Positions 45,010 through 57,451 of a stretch of DNA of 64,000 nt are shown piece after piece. The stretch is from NCBI GenBank assembly GCA_033239125.1, contig BSWB01000008.1:2324001-2388000 (forward strand), given 5' to 3'. Under the pieces are notes generated by a model that saw only the letters and a list, made by a program, of their open reading frames with translations, had not been told where the DNA came from and ran no database searches. The translations under genes and the position numbers were made by a program. Source of the DNA: Fagopyrum homotropicum (lineage: Eukaryota; Streptophyta; Magnoliopsida; Caryophyllales; Polygonaceae). The first letter of the stretch is position 1. The number at the start of each line of letters is the position of its first letter.

Positions 45010-46750
45010 GTCCAGTTCTTTGATCTAAATCCACTCCACAAGAAGGAGGAAGCACAGATCCGCTTCAGAAATCACCCCCAGTTGTGGAGCTTAAACCACT
45101 TCCGAGTCACTTAAGGTATGTTTTCCTTGGACCGGATTCTACTTATCCCGTTATCGTTGGTGTTTCACTTTCTGAAACTGAACTGTCTAAGCTGATGCAT
45201 GTTCTGAGGAAACATCGAAAGGCTTTGGGTTATACTATTGATGATCTTGTTGGTATTAAGCCTTCTTTTTGCACGCATAAGATACTAATGGAAGACGATC
45301 ATAAGACTTCACGGGAACCTCAAAGACGGTTAAATCCGATCATGAAAGAGGTTGTGAAGAAGGAGATTCTTAAGTTGTTGGATGCAGGTATCATATTTCC
45401 TATATCGGATAGAAAGTGGGTGAGCCCGGTGCATGTAGTTCCGAAGAAGGGAGGGATGACCGTAGTGACGAATAAGAACAACGAGTTGATCCCAACTAGG
45501 ACCGTTACGGGCTGGAGAATGTGCATTAATTATAGGAAGCTGAACGTGGCACTCGGAAAGACCATTTCCTACTTCCCTTCATTGACCAAATGCACGAACG
45601 GTTAGCTGAACACTCCCATTTTTGCTATCTAGATGGTTATAGTGGCTTCTTTCAGATTCCTATCCATCCGGATGATCAAGAGAAAACCACTTTCACTTGT
45701 TCATGGGGGACATTCGCTTATAGGAGGATGCCATTTGGATTGTGTAACGCACCCGCTACCTTCCAGCGTTGTATGATGGCTATCTTTTCCGAGTACATAG
45801 ATGAGATCATGGAGGTATTCATGGATGACTTTTTGGTATATGGTTCCTCTTTCGATAATTGTTTGTCTTACCTTTCTCTAGTGCTACAACGTTGTGAAGA
45901 CACTAATCTTTTTTTGAATTGGGAGAAGTGTCACTTTATGGTTAGTGAAGGAATTGTTCTAGGACACCTCGTTTTCAACCGAGGTATTGAGGTCGATCGA
46001 GATAAGATCGAGACTATTGAGAAACTCCTCCCCCCCCCTTGTTCTGTTAAGGGTGTGCGGAGTTTTCTCGGGCATGCAGGTTTCTATAGGAGGTTCATCA
46101 AGGATTTTTCAAAAATCTCTAAACCACTCACTAATCTTTTAAATAAGGATGTTGTTTTTGAGTTTTCGCAAGAATGTCTTGATGCTTTTCACAGGATAAA
46201 GGAAGAATTGATCACCACTCCCATCATTCAACCTCCCGATTGGACCTTGCCCTTTGAAATCATGTGTGATGCTAGTGATGTGGCCGTAGGAGCGGTGCTT
46301 GGACAAAATAAGGATGGCCGGACTAACGCCATTTACTATGCTAGCAAAGCTCAGCTGAACTACACCACCACCAAAAAGGAGCTCTTGGCAGTTGTTTATG
46401 CTTTTGAGAAGTTTCGCTCTTACTTAGTGGGAGCGAAAGTTATTGTTTACACCGACCATGCAGCTATTCGTTACTTGCTTGCTAAGAAGGAGGAAAAGCC
46501 GCGCCTCATTCGTTGGATTCTCTTGCTTCAAGAGTTTGACCTAGAGATTCGCAATAAGACGGGATCCGAAAATTCTGTTGCGGATCACCTCAGCCGGCTA
46601 CCTCCCTCCTCGCTCGAGAAGGATGACCTACCCATAGATGATTCATTTCCCGACGAGCACTTGCACTTGTTGGAGCGGTGGATAGACCTCTTTATCTCAC
46701 CCCATGATGAAGGTGAAGTAAGGGGTGAGGACACCTTCCAGCATGTTTAG
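45010..46750 (+). pseudogene. RT and RNase H of element D
   Basis: RT is open from 45084 to about 45550, has one frameshift near 45555, and is open again from 45590 through RNase H to the stop at 46750. Active-site blocks are intact: WVSPVHVVPKKGG, YSGFFQIPIHPDDQEKTTF, YRRMPFGLCNAPATFQRC and VFMDDFLVYGSS. RNase H has CDASDVAVGAVLGQ, KELLAVVYAFEKF, VYTDHAAIRYLLAKK and SVADHLSRL, with a four-residue deletion before the KE block. The frame ends with a short non-homologous tail (GEDTFQHV) and stops; no integrase follows. Confidence 0.89.
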
Positions 46751-48482
46751 AGATGATGTACGGTCCAGCTAGCGACCTTAAATTAAGCGCTTCTTGGGAG
46801 GAAACCCAAGTTATTGCTTTCTTTTCCCTTTTTCTTAGCTTAACTTTAGATAGTTTGCTTTGTTTTTGGCGTCCTCTAGACAGAAACCAGGTACTTTCTA
46901 AGGAAGGATTACAGTTCAGGAGCTACACTGAAAGGACAGAAGTTCGAGAAGTTGAGAAAACGGAGCTTGACTGAGATACATCTCGGATGTTGTAGGAACG
47001 CCTCGACCAAGATGTTCTTCGCCAACCGAGATGGTCTTATTTGGGAGCTATTTCTTATTTCTTTATGTAGTTCAGCTATGTTCGGTGAGTACTCTATTCT
47101 TATATATTCTATTTTAACCCATTGGGATAATGTGTCCCAAGTATGGGGTATTTGGATGTATCTTACTTGACTTATGTGTGTATGGTTTGCATCACTCTTG
47201 ATGGATATTATGCTTTATTTGGCTTTATTTGCTTATTTGTCATTACATGCATACATACATGTTTTTGTTTCAGAAAAACGTCGAAAACTGGTTTAAGAAA
47301 GAAAAAAATTTTATGACCTGGACTGAGATGTTTCTGGCCGATCGAGGATGAACACCTCGAGTGACCTAAGAATACCTCGACCGAGGTGGTTTAACTGAGA
47401 GATTTTTAAAACGATTTTTGTGCTTCTTCTCTGGATATGACCTCAATGAAGATATTGTTTGCAGATTGGTTTTTGAAATCTTTATATGCTCGAAAGGTTT
47501 TATGATATGTTAAAAGTTGCTAAATGCTTTGTTTTAAAATGCTAGCATGTTTAGTTCTTTGTTTTTATCAAAGTTATGTTGAATTTGAAGGTTTACACCA
47601 CATGATGAGTTCTCTCACATTCTTCCTAGAAAGACCAAGGCAATTCATTCTCTTCTTCTTCTTCTTCTTCTTCTTCTTCTTGATCATGCTTAGCCCCTCG
47701 TATACATATTTGCCTCCCTTTACCTATTCGGGAATTTGGAAGCAAGTGATGAAAAGAAAAGTGAAGTGAAGTTGAGATGTTGGCTGAAAGTGCTAGAAAG
47801 AAATATTAGGTTTGGGGAAGTCAATCATGATGATGAGTAACTCGGCACCATTCACATAGCCGTGTGTTTGTGTCTTGCCAAAGTCGGATTGAGCGATATT
47901 CCTAACGGGGTCATGGTATGTGCATCAAGGGTTTGAGGCATCTCGAGAAATTGATGATTACTAATCTCCTAGGCTTCGGTTATTGTGCACCTTTGTCCAT
48001 GCATCCCAAAAAGTAAAGTAAAAAAGAGAAAATAAGCAAAGATTATTGGTGGAAGATGTTGTGATTCAAAGAAAGTAAAGTAAGATCCTTTTTCCGGATT
48101 CTAGCACCACATTACCTTATATACATCCAACCCTGACACGTTTCTTGACCTCTTTTGGAAGCCCTTGAGACCTCGAGCTTGTTGATTGACTTGGTGGTTT
48201 AAACTGGATTATACATGATTGATTTCGATAAACATGTTTTATTATGCATTCTATGATTTTATGCAAAGATGAACATATTTCTTATATTCATGAAATGTTT
48301 TGACCATGTCTTGATTTTATTTTCCATGAAGCATTTTTTTAGGGTGATCTATGAGTGGAGCACACCACCAAAAGGTTTTGAAATTATTTTCATTGATCTT
48401 TTCTGACTGATAATTCATTCTATCTTGTATCTAAGATTTAAAACTTGCTTGGGGAAAAGCAAGGGACAAGTATGGGGTATTT
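46751..48482 (+). other. 3' non-coding region of element D
   Basis: No gene. It contains the conserved block GATGATGTACGG, GC-motif clusters at 46965-47035 and 47320-47390, a (CTT)n run at about 47648-47682, and a plus-strand primer-like tract GGGACAAGTATGGGGTATTT just before the 3' LTR. It aligns with 19423-20820 of element B and skips the extra ORF. Confidence 0.8.
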
Positions 48483-51400
48483 TGATAGCATAAATTATAG
48501 TCTATATTTTTGGATTGGTTTAGACATTTTATCTTCATAAATCTGCATGTATGGATGTATATTCTGCGATTATATTGTTGTTTTGTCTACCTTTGTGGGA
48601 ATCGAGGTCTACACCTAGTTTCGTTGTAAATGTAGGTAAAATGGCACGTTTTGGACTAAAATGGAGCTAAGGAGTCATGGGAGCTACATTCTGGAGCTTT
48701 GAAAAGATCTCAGGAAGCATGGAAATGGATTAGAGATTGACTTTGGGCCAGATTCGAGACGATTTATATTCAGCTAAGACTCACCTAGGTCAGCTACAAT
48801 ACCACCTCAACCGAGGTGATCTTGAGGAGCGTCCCAACCGAGGTGGACACCCTATTGCTGGGGAGATCTGTAACACCCGAGTCCACGGGACTCGGGAGGT
48901 CACATTGGGCTAGGATCTCACAATGGATCTTGACCCTAGCCTGACAACAAGTTCACTAGACCTTACAATATGACACTGACAGATATAAAACAAATAAATA
49001 AAACAACATAAATTGTACAACCCAAAGTAAACAACAACTTATCCGAGTATATATAAAACGACATCCTCACACAAGAGGTACAAAAGATCATCCTCACGTA
49101 GGAGGGAAACACACAAACCCCAAACCAACCACCTAATGTACGAGAGTCTTCGGCCTGTCACCCTGCTAGATCACTCAACAACGCCTAACCTGTAAACATC
49201 TACAACACGGTATGAAACCGTTAGCTAACTAACCATACATATATGAGGTAATGCATAAGCATAAACAAAATCATGAAAGATAAACACTTTAACATGCTTT
49301 CACACATTTACCCGTTTTATCATCGTTATATAATAGTCATTCACTCAAATCGTATATATATACATAGATGAAAATATGTGACACGAGGACTGATACATCC
49401 TTGCATCTGAGCCTGATAGCCATCTGGAGTGGAATCGGTCACACAACCCGTGTACACTATGGGAGTGGTGTTGTGCCCTCCCCGTATACCAAGTCTGGCC
49501 TAACTCAAGAGAACCTCCCAGACTCCATGGCAGGATGAAAGGGAAAGGTTATCACAGCCACGCATACGGGGCAATCAATAAAACATAGGTCGGTATATAC
49601 GACATTTCAAGCTATCATAGCAACATATAACGCACACATCACTCATGCAAACACCCAATATAGGGATGGTAGCTAAGTAAGTTCTACAGACTTACCTCAA
49701 CCACAACAACTTCCAATCCTAAGAGAGGGGCACTGCCTAATAACAAGGCATAAAGATATATCAAACTCTATTCATCAAAGGGGTCACACCTAGACCCAAA
49801 GGGATCCATGAGGATCATACTCAACCTCACAACATCAATCAACATCAACCTAAGTCCATAAAGCCGTACAAGGCATAAACCGATCATAACCTCAACCAAA
49901 CACATCCTCACACATCTAGCATGATCCTATACACTCATACTAGGAAAGGAGGGAACAAAGACATCCTAAGGAAAGCCTAGAAGCAACACACACCTGCAGA
50001 ACCAAGTGCAACACCAAGCTGGTGCAGGTGGCCGCAGGGGCGGCTAGAGAATGGCGCAGGGGCGGCTCACTGCTGACGCAAGGGCGGTCCGGAGATGGCG
50101 CAAGGGTGGCTGGTGTGCAGAGACACACCACTTCAGCTCCTTCTTCACTCCTTCTTTCGATTCCTTCACTTCTTCTTTGTCCAATACACATCCATACAGA
50201 AACATACACATATATGCATCAACATATTCCAACTAAGGCTGGAGCAAGATCCAAACCTAAGGGATCTAAGCTAGGCTAAGAAAAGAGGAAAAATATGAGG
50301 TAAAGAAGTAAAAAAGAGGGGAAACCATGAACTCACCAAGCTGAGCTCTCCAGAAGGTCAAATACAACAGCATCACAATCCTCAAGCTGGCTCAACAAGG
50401 CACAACAACAACACCATCCACAACAGCAAGCAACGCCATCAAGGACCTCTCACAAACTCAACAAGCTCAAAAAAGATCAAAGATGATCCAAGGGAGAAGA
50501 GAAGAGAAGATGAAGTACGTAGGGAGAGAGAGATGGGGCTGAAGATACCTAACCCTTATCAGAAGGAAAAAAGGAGAAGCTTATAAAGGAAGGAGGGTCA
50601 AAAAGCAAGGCTCGGGTCAAAGACGACGGCTGCAGCACACCGTAAACAACAAGGGCGGCTGGCCTGGCTGCTGGGGCGGCTCACAGAACCGCAAGGGCGG
50701 CCAGCCAAGGGCGCAGGGGCGGCCCACTGCAGCTCCAACCAAGGAAAGCAGTTGCATCTCAGCTGAGGCGTAGGTGCGGGATCTCTCGAAGACTAAGGCT
50801 CTTACAAGATCTTTATTTTTGGCTAAGATCTTTTATTTTTGGAAGGAAGATATCATATATTTTTGGCTGGATTTTTGGAAGGAAGCATATCTTTTTGGCT
50901 GATTTATTTTGAGAGATATGGATATATTTTCTAGGAAATTATCTTTTTAAGATATTTTATCTTTGAAAGATAATTATCCTATATAAAGGGTTGGATTTTC
51001 TACAATCCATCCATCTTTTGATCATCCGGAATTCTACGGATCATAAGGCTGAGAGCATCCAGCAACTGAAGGAAGTTGAAGGAAGAGTTGAAGGTTGAAG
51101 GAAGGAATCATAGTTGGAGTTGGCTTTTAAAGGAGTTTTGTGAGATCTTCTTAGATTACTTTTGGTTTGTTGTCTTTTTTGATTTGTTACTTGAGGAACA
51201 CTGATTTATTGTTTGATTCATTCAGTTATTGAGACCTATTCTCTAAGGTTTTCTTGTTCAAATATTGATTATTTTTCCATTATTTTGATTATTTTTATCA
51301 TGATGATTGTTGGCTAAGTTTCTTATGCGATTCCAAGGTGATTAGCTGAAAGTTGTGGGAAAGACGATGATAGAATGATCTTAATTCCAGCAGGACCCTG

Positions 51401-52196
51401 AAAGCTCGAGTCTTTATCTTAACCCTAGAACATCTCGCTCAATCGTCGAACATCTCGGCCGGGGTGGAATCTGACTGAACGAGGTGAACCTTTTCCCGAT
51501 CCAAATCTGAGTTAAGATCCAGTTTGCCAAATCCTATCCTTGTTATACCTTTCCTGGTTCAACGCAAGCTAAGGATGAGACTTACCCGGTGATTCCTTTG
51601 CTTGTTTACCTAAGATCATGAGTGTAGGTCTGAGTTAAGATCCAGTTTGCCAAATCCTATCCTTGTTATACCTTTATTGGGGTTTGAGTGTGCCTTCATC
51701 CCATCTTTGAGAGTTAGTTTGAGACTTAACCGGTAAAGGTTAGTTCTATCCACTTGGATGGTGTGTTGGTTTGAGATTATAGTTCCTTTCCTTAGTACCT
51801 TGAGACTTACCCGGTAATAGGAGCTTCAGTTTGGGATAGTGAGTAGTGAGACTTACCCGGTGATCTATTCCCACCTTAGAAACACCTTCCCTTTGCAAAC
51901 CTCAGCTTTGTCCGCGTTATCTTTGAGATCTTGAGTCGGAACCACAACTAGATGCTTTAATCCCTAGAATCCGCATTTCCTTTATCTGACTTATATCATC
52001 TTTGATTGCTTTAATTTGTGGTTAGTAGTTATTTGACAACCTGATTCCATGCTTTGTTTCACCATAGTCCCTGTGTTCGACCCCTGTATTTTTATTGTTA
52101 TTACAATTGAACCGTACACTGCGGGTTCGCATATTGTTCAAGCATACTTCTTGGGTTATAAATTTTAAATCTTGCACACAACTTTTGGAGCAAACA
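48483..52196 (+). repeat. 3' LTR of element D, interrupted by a solo LTR
   Basis: The pieces 48483-48868 and 50812-52196 match the 5' LTR; without the insert and one AGATC it is about 1.77 kb. Within it, a segment of about 45 bp beginning CTGAGTTAAGATCCAG is repeated (51506 and 51629), a small duplication absent from the 5' LTR. Its end reads GCAAACA rather than GCGAACA. Confidence 0.88.
48869..50806 (-). mobile_element. Solo LTR of the chromovirus family, 1,938 bp
   Basis: It starts TGTAACACCC, ends CTCTTACA, and is flanked by a perfect AGATC duplication (48864-48868 and 50807-50811). It is related to the LTRs of element A, read on the minus strand, but is a diverged subfamily. It carries clusters of CGCAGGGGCGG motifs at 50034-50110 and 50645-50720. 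No internal sequence is present, so the element was reduced by LTR-LTR recombination. Confidence 0.92.
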
Positions 52197-52379
52197 AGGA
52201 TAGGATTTGGCAACCTTCAAATCTTTGGGAATCCAATATGTTTCATATTTTGTTATGATCAAAATTACGAGAATAAATTTAATTTTAAATTAAATTCAAT
52301 CTTCCTTGCTTTTCTAATTTCCAAATTAATACAGTTAAGTGTATTAATAATAAATGAACAAATCCGTACAATACCATAT
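52197..52379. other. Short AT-rich spacer after element D
   Basis: The first bases (AAGGATAGGATTTGGCAA) are the reverse complement of an internal LTR segment (for example 51530-51545). The rest is AT-rich and unassigned. Confidence 0.5.
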
Positions 52380-54052
52380 TGTAACACCCCAAATTCTAGG
52401 AACTCGAAGCGTTATTTGATAGGACCTCACAATGGGTCTCGACCCTCAGAGTAACAATAATAACATCAGATCTTGCAGCAAGGCACAAATATCTAAAATC
52501 CAAAACTTATATAAAAACCAAAGGTTAACAAAAGGAATGAAGCAAAAGACTCGCAACCGAGTTCAACAACAAACTAAAAGAACAACAATAGAAATATAAA
52601 CCCAATCACGTCCTATAATATACGGGAATCCCAGCTAACCACACCATCCGGATCACTCAGCAGTATCTCTAACATGCAGGGCATCTACAACATCGGTATG
52701 AACCGTTAGCTTACACTCTACATATCAGAAAGACAATAAAGGCACAAGCACATAGAAGAAGGTAAACACATAGCATGCTCTCACACAACTGGTTATTAGC
52801 TTTCATTAAGTTAATCTCTTTACTAATTCAACTTATGTTGTCACACGAGAATCACCGTGATCTCGCCTTTGTCTCCTTTCACCAATAGCAATAGAGGCGA
52901 TGCATCCCTCTATTACATGTGGACTGGTCACAAGAGCACCTCATAGTTTCCCCATTTTGAACTGGACAAGTGGTCACCACCCGGTTTTAATACACTTGGG
53001 CCAATTAAGGTATAAGGTCATCCTAGTCCGGTTTTCCGTTACAACGGTAAACAACAAACACAACCAATACGGTTAAACCAATACACGAAATGCAGATAAG
53101 TAAGTCCAAGGGACTTACTTTACTCGAAGGTAAACACAAGGGTCAGCTACATCTCCGTTTCCCGAAGGAAAGAATGAATGTCTACTCATACAAGGCATAG
53201 CGAATAAAAACGAACCGAAAGCTAAAAGTCTACAAGTTCTAGTCTCAATGATCTCTAAGAGATCTCCAATAAGATAGGGACACAATCCCAAGTCTCACAA
53301 GCACCCCAAGGAACAACATCAACACTCAGCTCAAGGAAAAGGAATGAGGAAGAAAGGAAGGAAGCAACGCACCAAAGATGGGAGCTACTGCAGGTGAACC
53401 GCGGGGGCGGCAGACAGAGGCGCGGGAGCGGATTCTGAGTAAATCCGCAGGAGCGGCAGAGTACAGTTGCGGGGGCTTTTATTGACAAAAGCGATGTCGG
53501 AGCTTTTCTTTGATAGCAACAACACAACAAGGGCAAAAGTCTCGACTTCTCCAATCCACACACAACAACTCTTCACTCAAGGAAGTCTGGAACACATACT
53601 CGTCAACAACGATGAATAAACAAGAATCAAGACTCGATCTTGATTCATGTAAAAAAGAAATACAAGAAAAGAGAAACAGAATAAGAAGAAAAGAAGAAGG
53701 AAGAAGCATGATGCAGGTTCATGAACATAAGGAAGATCAAAGGGATGAAGAACTTACACGTTCTGCAGAAGATCGCAAGGGAAAGGCTACAACTTGCAAG
53801 AAAATGTAAGCAAGAAGAAGGAAAAGGAAGAGATGGCGGGAATTTATAGAGAATGGTTGGGAAAGGACGATGGAAAGTCAGATTTAGGGTTAGAAGATAG
53901 AAGGAAGCCGACCCATAAGATAGAAGAACGGATCTTCTAAGAAAGGAAAGAAATAAAAACGAAATAAAGCAGATCGGGCGCGATCTGGGGTTAGCCGCAG
54001 GGGCACCCCTCTTTACCGTGGGGTGGTAAGGCAAAAACACGGATGTTATACA
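52380..54052 (-). mobile_element. Second chromovirus solo LTR
   Basis: It starts TGTAACACCCCAAATTC (compare the 3' end of element A's LTR) and ends near ATGTTATACA. Internal blocks match element A in reverse: the GTAAGTCCAAGGGACTTAC region near 53099, the motif cluster CGCGGGGGCGG at 53402-53470, and CCGCAGGGGC near 53996. Flanks (CATAT and CTAGG) do not form a duplication, so one end may be damaged. Confidence 0.8.
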
Positions 54053-54282
54053 CTAGGAAACTGACAATTCTACGTAATATTTTCAAACACTTTTTATTAG
54101 ATAAGTATGAGCAAGGTTGGTAGTTATTACCAACTTCTACCTTGGCATATGTTATTCAATGAGGGTTCTTTATTTTGTTGCAGCTCCAGTTTTTTCATGT
54201 TTTAGATTTTTCATTGGCTTGACTACCAATGTCAATGGAAAGGCTAAGAGCCAAAAGTCACTAGCCACTACAGTGTTTGTTG
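54053..54282 (+). pseudogene. Possible host exon interrupted by the hAT element
   Basis: Non-TE-like sequence has a good 3' splice site (TTATTTTGTTGCAG at 54170-54183) followed by an open frame beginning APVFSCFRFFIGLTTN. If the hAT insertion and one duplication are removed, the frame continues for 12 or so codons past 57443 and stops at about 57480. I do not recognise the protein; the first residues are hydrophobic. It could be the last exon of a host gene, or chance. Confidence 0.35.
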
Positions 54283-54291
54283 TAGACATGG

Positions 54292-54475
54292 GTCCGGTTT
54301 GGGCCAAACCACCAAACCGGCGGTTTGTGAACCAGCCCAAACCGGCGGTTTGGCCAAACTGGCGGTTTATGTTTGCCGGTTTGGCCAAATCGTAGGTCCA
54401 AACCGGCGGTTAAACCGCCGGTTTGGGGCTTTTTTATTTATTTTTGATTAAACTGGCGGTTTAACCGCCGATTTG
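54292..54475. repeat. Subterminal AAACCGGCGGTTT repeats, left hAT end
   Basis: About ten copies of the palindromic word AAACCGGCGGTTT or halves of it occur in both orientations. Similar copies lie at 57375-57425 next to the right end. In hAT elements such repeats bind the transposase. Confidence 0.85.
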
Positions 54476-54593
54476 GCCAAAAAATAGCCGATGGGCCCAC
54501 ATTTCCAACGGCTCTAAGAGCCATTGGGTTGTGATTTTATTTTTTATTTTTTTATTGTTATTTAATTAAAAAAAATTTTCTACCCACAATTCC

Positions 54594-54601
54594 TATAAAT
54601 A
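54594..54601 (+). promoter_or_regulatory. TATA box of the hAT transposase gene
   Basis: TATAAATA lies about 110 bases upstream of the first ATG (54713), with the usual spacing for a plant promoter and an AT-rich stretch before it. Confidence 0.55.
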
Positions 54602-54712
54602 CCCTACAATTCTTCTATTTATCTCACACCAACATTCTTATCTATTTACTACTCCTCTCACTCTCAATCTCGATCTCGTATTCTCGTATTCTCGATTTCT
54701 CAATCAAGTGAA

Positions 54713-56531
54713 ATGGCAAACCCGATTTACCCAAGCGACTACGACTTCACTCCGAGTCCTACTTTCTTTCCTAGCACCCAAGAAAGCGAGACTCAAATGC
54801 CGGATTCGGAAATGTCACAAGTCCCACAAGGTCAAGGTGAAGGGCCTTTCCGACAAGCACCTCCACCGAAAATGCTCACATCCGACATATTCACGAAGCA
54901 TTACAAGAAGGGTCCGATGGTGGACGATTATTTATGCATAATCATGTTGATGAATCTTTAGGATTAGCCAACTTAATTGCATCTCAAGCTTTTCAATTTT
55001 CTTATGCGGAATATGAAAGTGTAAGAGAATATAACACTAGTTATCTTCAACAGACTTTTAAACCAACTTATCGTAAACAAGTTTCCAAATTAATTTCTAA
55101 ATCTTATGACCAAAAGAAACAAAGATTGTTACGATTTTACAATCATCGTCGCATCAAATTTCAATTTGTAATGATATTTGGAGTACTTTATCACAAAAGC
55201 ATTTTTACATGGGTATTACTTTACATTTTATTGATAATTATATATTTTTGCATAAATTTGTTATTGCATTTTGCCATTTTAATGAAAGACATAGTGCCGC
55301 CAACATTGAAAATTTAATAAGAGCGGTTTTACAAAAATTTAATTTACAAAATCGAGTTTTTTCATACTCATTTGATAATGCTTCCGCTAATACCTGCGCC
55401 GTAAACGATTTGGTGGGGAATGTGGCGCAGCTTATAAAAACTCATTTTACCACCAAAGATGTGCATGTCATATTTTTAAACTTATGTGTTCAAGATGACC
55501 TAAAAGTTTTACATGAAATGTTAGAGCCTATAACCGACGTAATTGAACATATATATTTGGCATTCAACCAATTTAAGAAAAAAATGGAGATCAACTTGTT
55601 TAGAAAATAATGTTCCTCCGGTTGCTTTTTCAAAAGATATTAAAACTCGTTGCAACTCAAATTATAAACTACTTAGTCAAGCTCTTTGTTATAAAGATGT
55701 TTTACAATCATTTTTCTCACAATATATTTCTTGGTCTATTTTAGATGATGAAAATATTTGGCAAACTTGATATTTGTAGTGTTTTAAAAGTTTTTAGTGA
55801 TTCTACTAATATGTTGTGTTTACAATCCCACTTCTTGTAACTTTTTAGAAATAACTGTAAATGTTGCCGAGGCTTTACAAACCGGTTTAGGTTATGAATC
55901 ACTTATAAATGCTACAACCGAAATAAAAATAAAATGGCTAAAATATTATAAAAAAATTTCTCTAGTTTATCTTATTGCCGCCGTTTTTGATCCTAGACTT
56001 AAAATTGATGGTGTTACCGAATTGTTAAATGTCTATTATGAATGTTTAGGTTTATCTTCTACTATGAACGTTAATTCCATTATTCTTCATGTTCATCTTG
56101 AAATTGGTAAATTGCTTCCGTTATTTGAAATAAGTGCTAGTACTTCCACCGAATCGACTCCCCACCCCCCTCCTCCTCCTCCTCCTCATTTTCTATTCTT
56201 TCTAAAGCAAACAAATTTTAGCTAAAAGTGTAAATACACCAAGGCATTCATCCGCAAGTGTGGAATTTCAAGATTATCTAAATCTTGTTTTAGTTTTGAT
56301 GCTGAAAGTGATAGTTTTCAAGTGGTGGCCGGATCATCGGTGGCCGTGGAACAAGCTTTTAGTCAAGGAGGGAACATGCTAAGTTACAGAAGAAGTCAAT
56401 TGAAGCCCGACAAATTGGAGGCTCAAGTATGTGTTCAAAATTGGATAAGGACGGAGAAGCGGAAACAACGGAATGCACCCGTTTATGACTCAAAATTGGA
56501 TTCCAACTCCGATGATCCGGCCACCACTTAG
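54713..56531 (+). pseudogene. hAT transposase, broken
   Basis: The N-terminal frame (54713-54961) reaches TSDIFTKHYKK, the start of the BED zinc finger, but the zinc-binding half is deleted and the frame shifts. The core follows in other frames: GLANLIASQAFQFSYAEYES (54960-55020), HFIDNYIF with the first catalytic Asp (55215-55240), and SYSFDNASANT with the second (55363-55395). The C-terminal dimerisation domain is at 56322-56531 (SSVAVEQAFSQGGNMLSYRR). Several frameshifts and deletions lie between. A (CCT)n run sits at 56160-56190. Confidence 0.87.
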
Positions 56532-57374
56532 AGTCCAAGGTGCAAAGGTAAGGGGGTAACGAAAACAACTCGGAAGTCCGAAAACAGGTAAGCAAAGGTA
56601 ACAGAACTACGTAGGCTTTGATTCCTCTTAAACCCGAAGAGGATACGTAGGCAACCGGAAAACCGGTTCAAGCCCTCTCTTTTTTTTTCAATTAGTATTT
56701 TAGTTAAGTTACAAAAAAAAAGAGACCAAACTCGGTTTATTATAAATAAATGAAATTACTAACTTTAAAAAGAAGAGTATGTTCTCGTTTTTTTAATGTT
56801 AATAACTTTATTTATTTACAGAAAATCGATTTTGGTCTCTTTTTTTAGTTAGTAATATGATTTAGTTACTAATTTTATTTACTTAGTAACTTTATTAAAA
56901 GGCTAATGCCGCTAATGTAATAAAAAAAATCCAATGTACAAAAATTTACATACTTAGTAATTTGTTTAGTTAGAAATTCCTCTAAAAAAGCGAGTTTGCT
57001 CTCTTTTATTTTAGTTAGTCATTTTATTTACTTAGTAATTCTATTAAAATGCAAATGCAATAAAAAAAAATTTAATGTATACAAAAATAGTTATGTAAAA
57101 TTCCAAATTCCAATCTACAAAACTTTACTAATGTATACTAAATTTAAAATGTACAAAAATTTACTAATGTATTATTATATTATTAATTTACTAATGTAAA
57201 ATTTCAATCTACAAAACTTTACTAATGTATACTAAATTTAAAATGTACAAAAATTTACTAATATATAATTTTTATTATTAATTTACTTAATAAGTAATTT
57301 TATTTATTTAGTAATTATATTTTATAACTAAATTAAGTAATCCTTTTTTTTATTAAATAATGTGTCAAACTGTC
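56532..57374. other. AT-rich 3' part of the hAT element
   Basis: No gene. It has many short direct repeats, notably CTACAAAACTTTACTAATGT at 57116 and 57209 with the nearby AAATGTACAAAAATTTACTA also twice, and several related TTTAGTTAGTAA words. Confidence 0.7.
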
Positions 57375-57451
57375 AAACCGCCGGTTTGACGGTTTGAGTC
57401 CAACCGGTTTAGGCCAAACCTAAACCAGCGCGACTCATGTCTAGTTTGTTG

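Larger units (their letters stand above)
40451..52196 (+). mobile_element. Athila-like element D, without integrase or extra ORF
   Basis: Both LTRs are present (40451-42203 and 48483-52196), with a tRNA-Asp primer site, gag, protease, RT and RNase H. After RNase H the sequence goes directly to the block GATGATGTACGG, as in element B, so integrase is missing at the same place. The Athila extra ORF is also missing. Flanking bases differ (TCGCG on the left, AGGAT or GGATA on the right), so no target duplication is seen. The 3' LTR contains a chromovirus solo LTR. Confidence 0.88.
54283..57443 (+). mobile_element. hAT transposon, 3,161 bp, degenerate
   Basis: The ends are TAGACATGGGTC and the inverted GACTCATGTCTA, flanked by a perfect 8-bp duplication GTTTGTTG (54275-54282 and 57444-57451). 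Both subterminal regions are packed with AAACCGGCGGTTT-type motifs. It encodes an Ac/BED-type transposase that is broken by frameshifts and a BED-domain deletion, so it is not autonomous now. Confidence 0.94.

Noticed and set aside
49940..50279. Several ORFs of 60-90 codons in the solo LTR
   Set aside because: They arise from the GC-rich motif cluster inside a non-coding LTR.
19058..51490. Clustered palindromic motifs as a CRISPR-like array
   Set aside because: Copies are too short, variable and irregularly spaced, in both orientations, and the genome is a plant's.
40446..52201. Target duplication for element D
   Set aside because: The flanking 5-mers (TCGCG and AGGAT or GGATA) do not match in either register.
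52375..54057. Target duplication for the second solo LTR
   Set aside because: CATAT and CTAGG differ. Shifting the ends by a few bases does not help.
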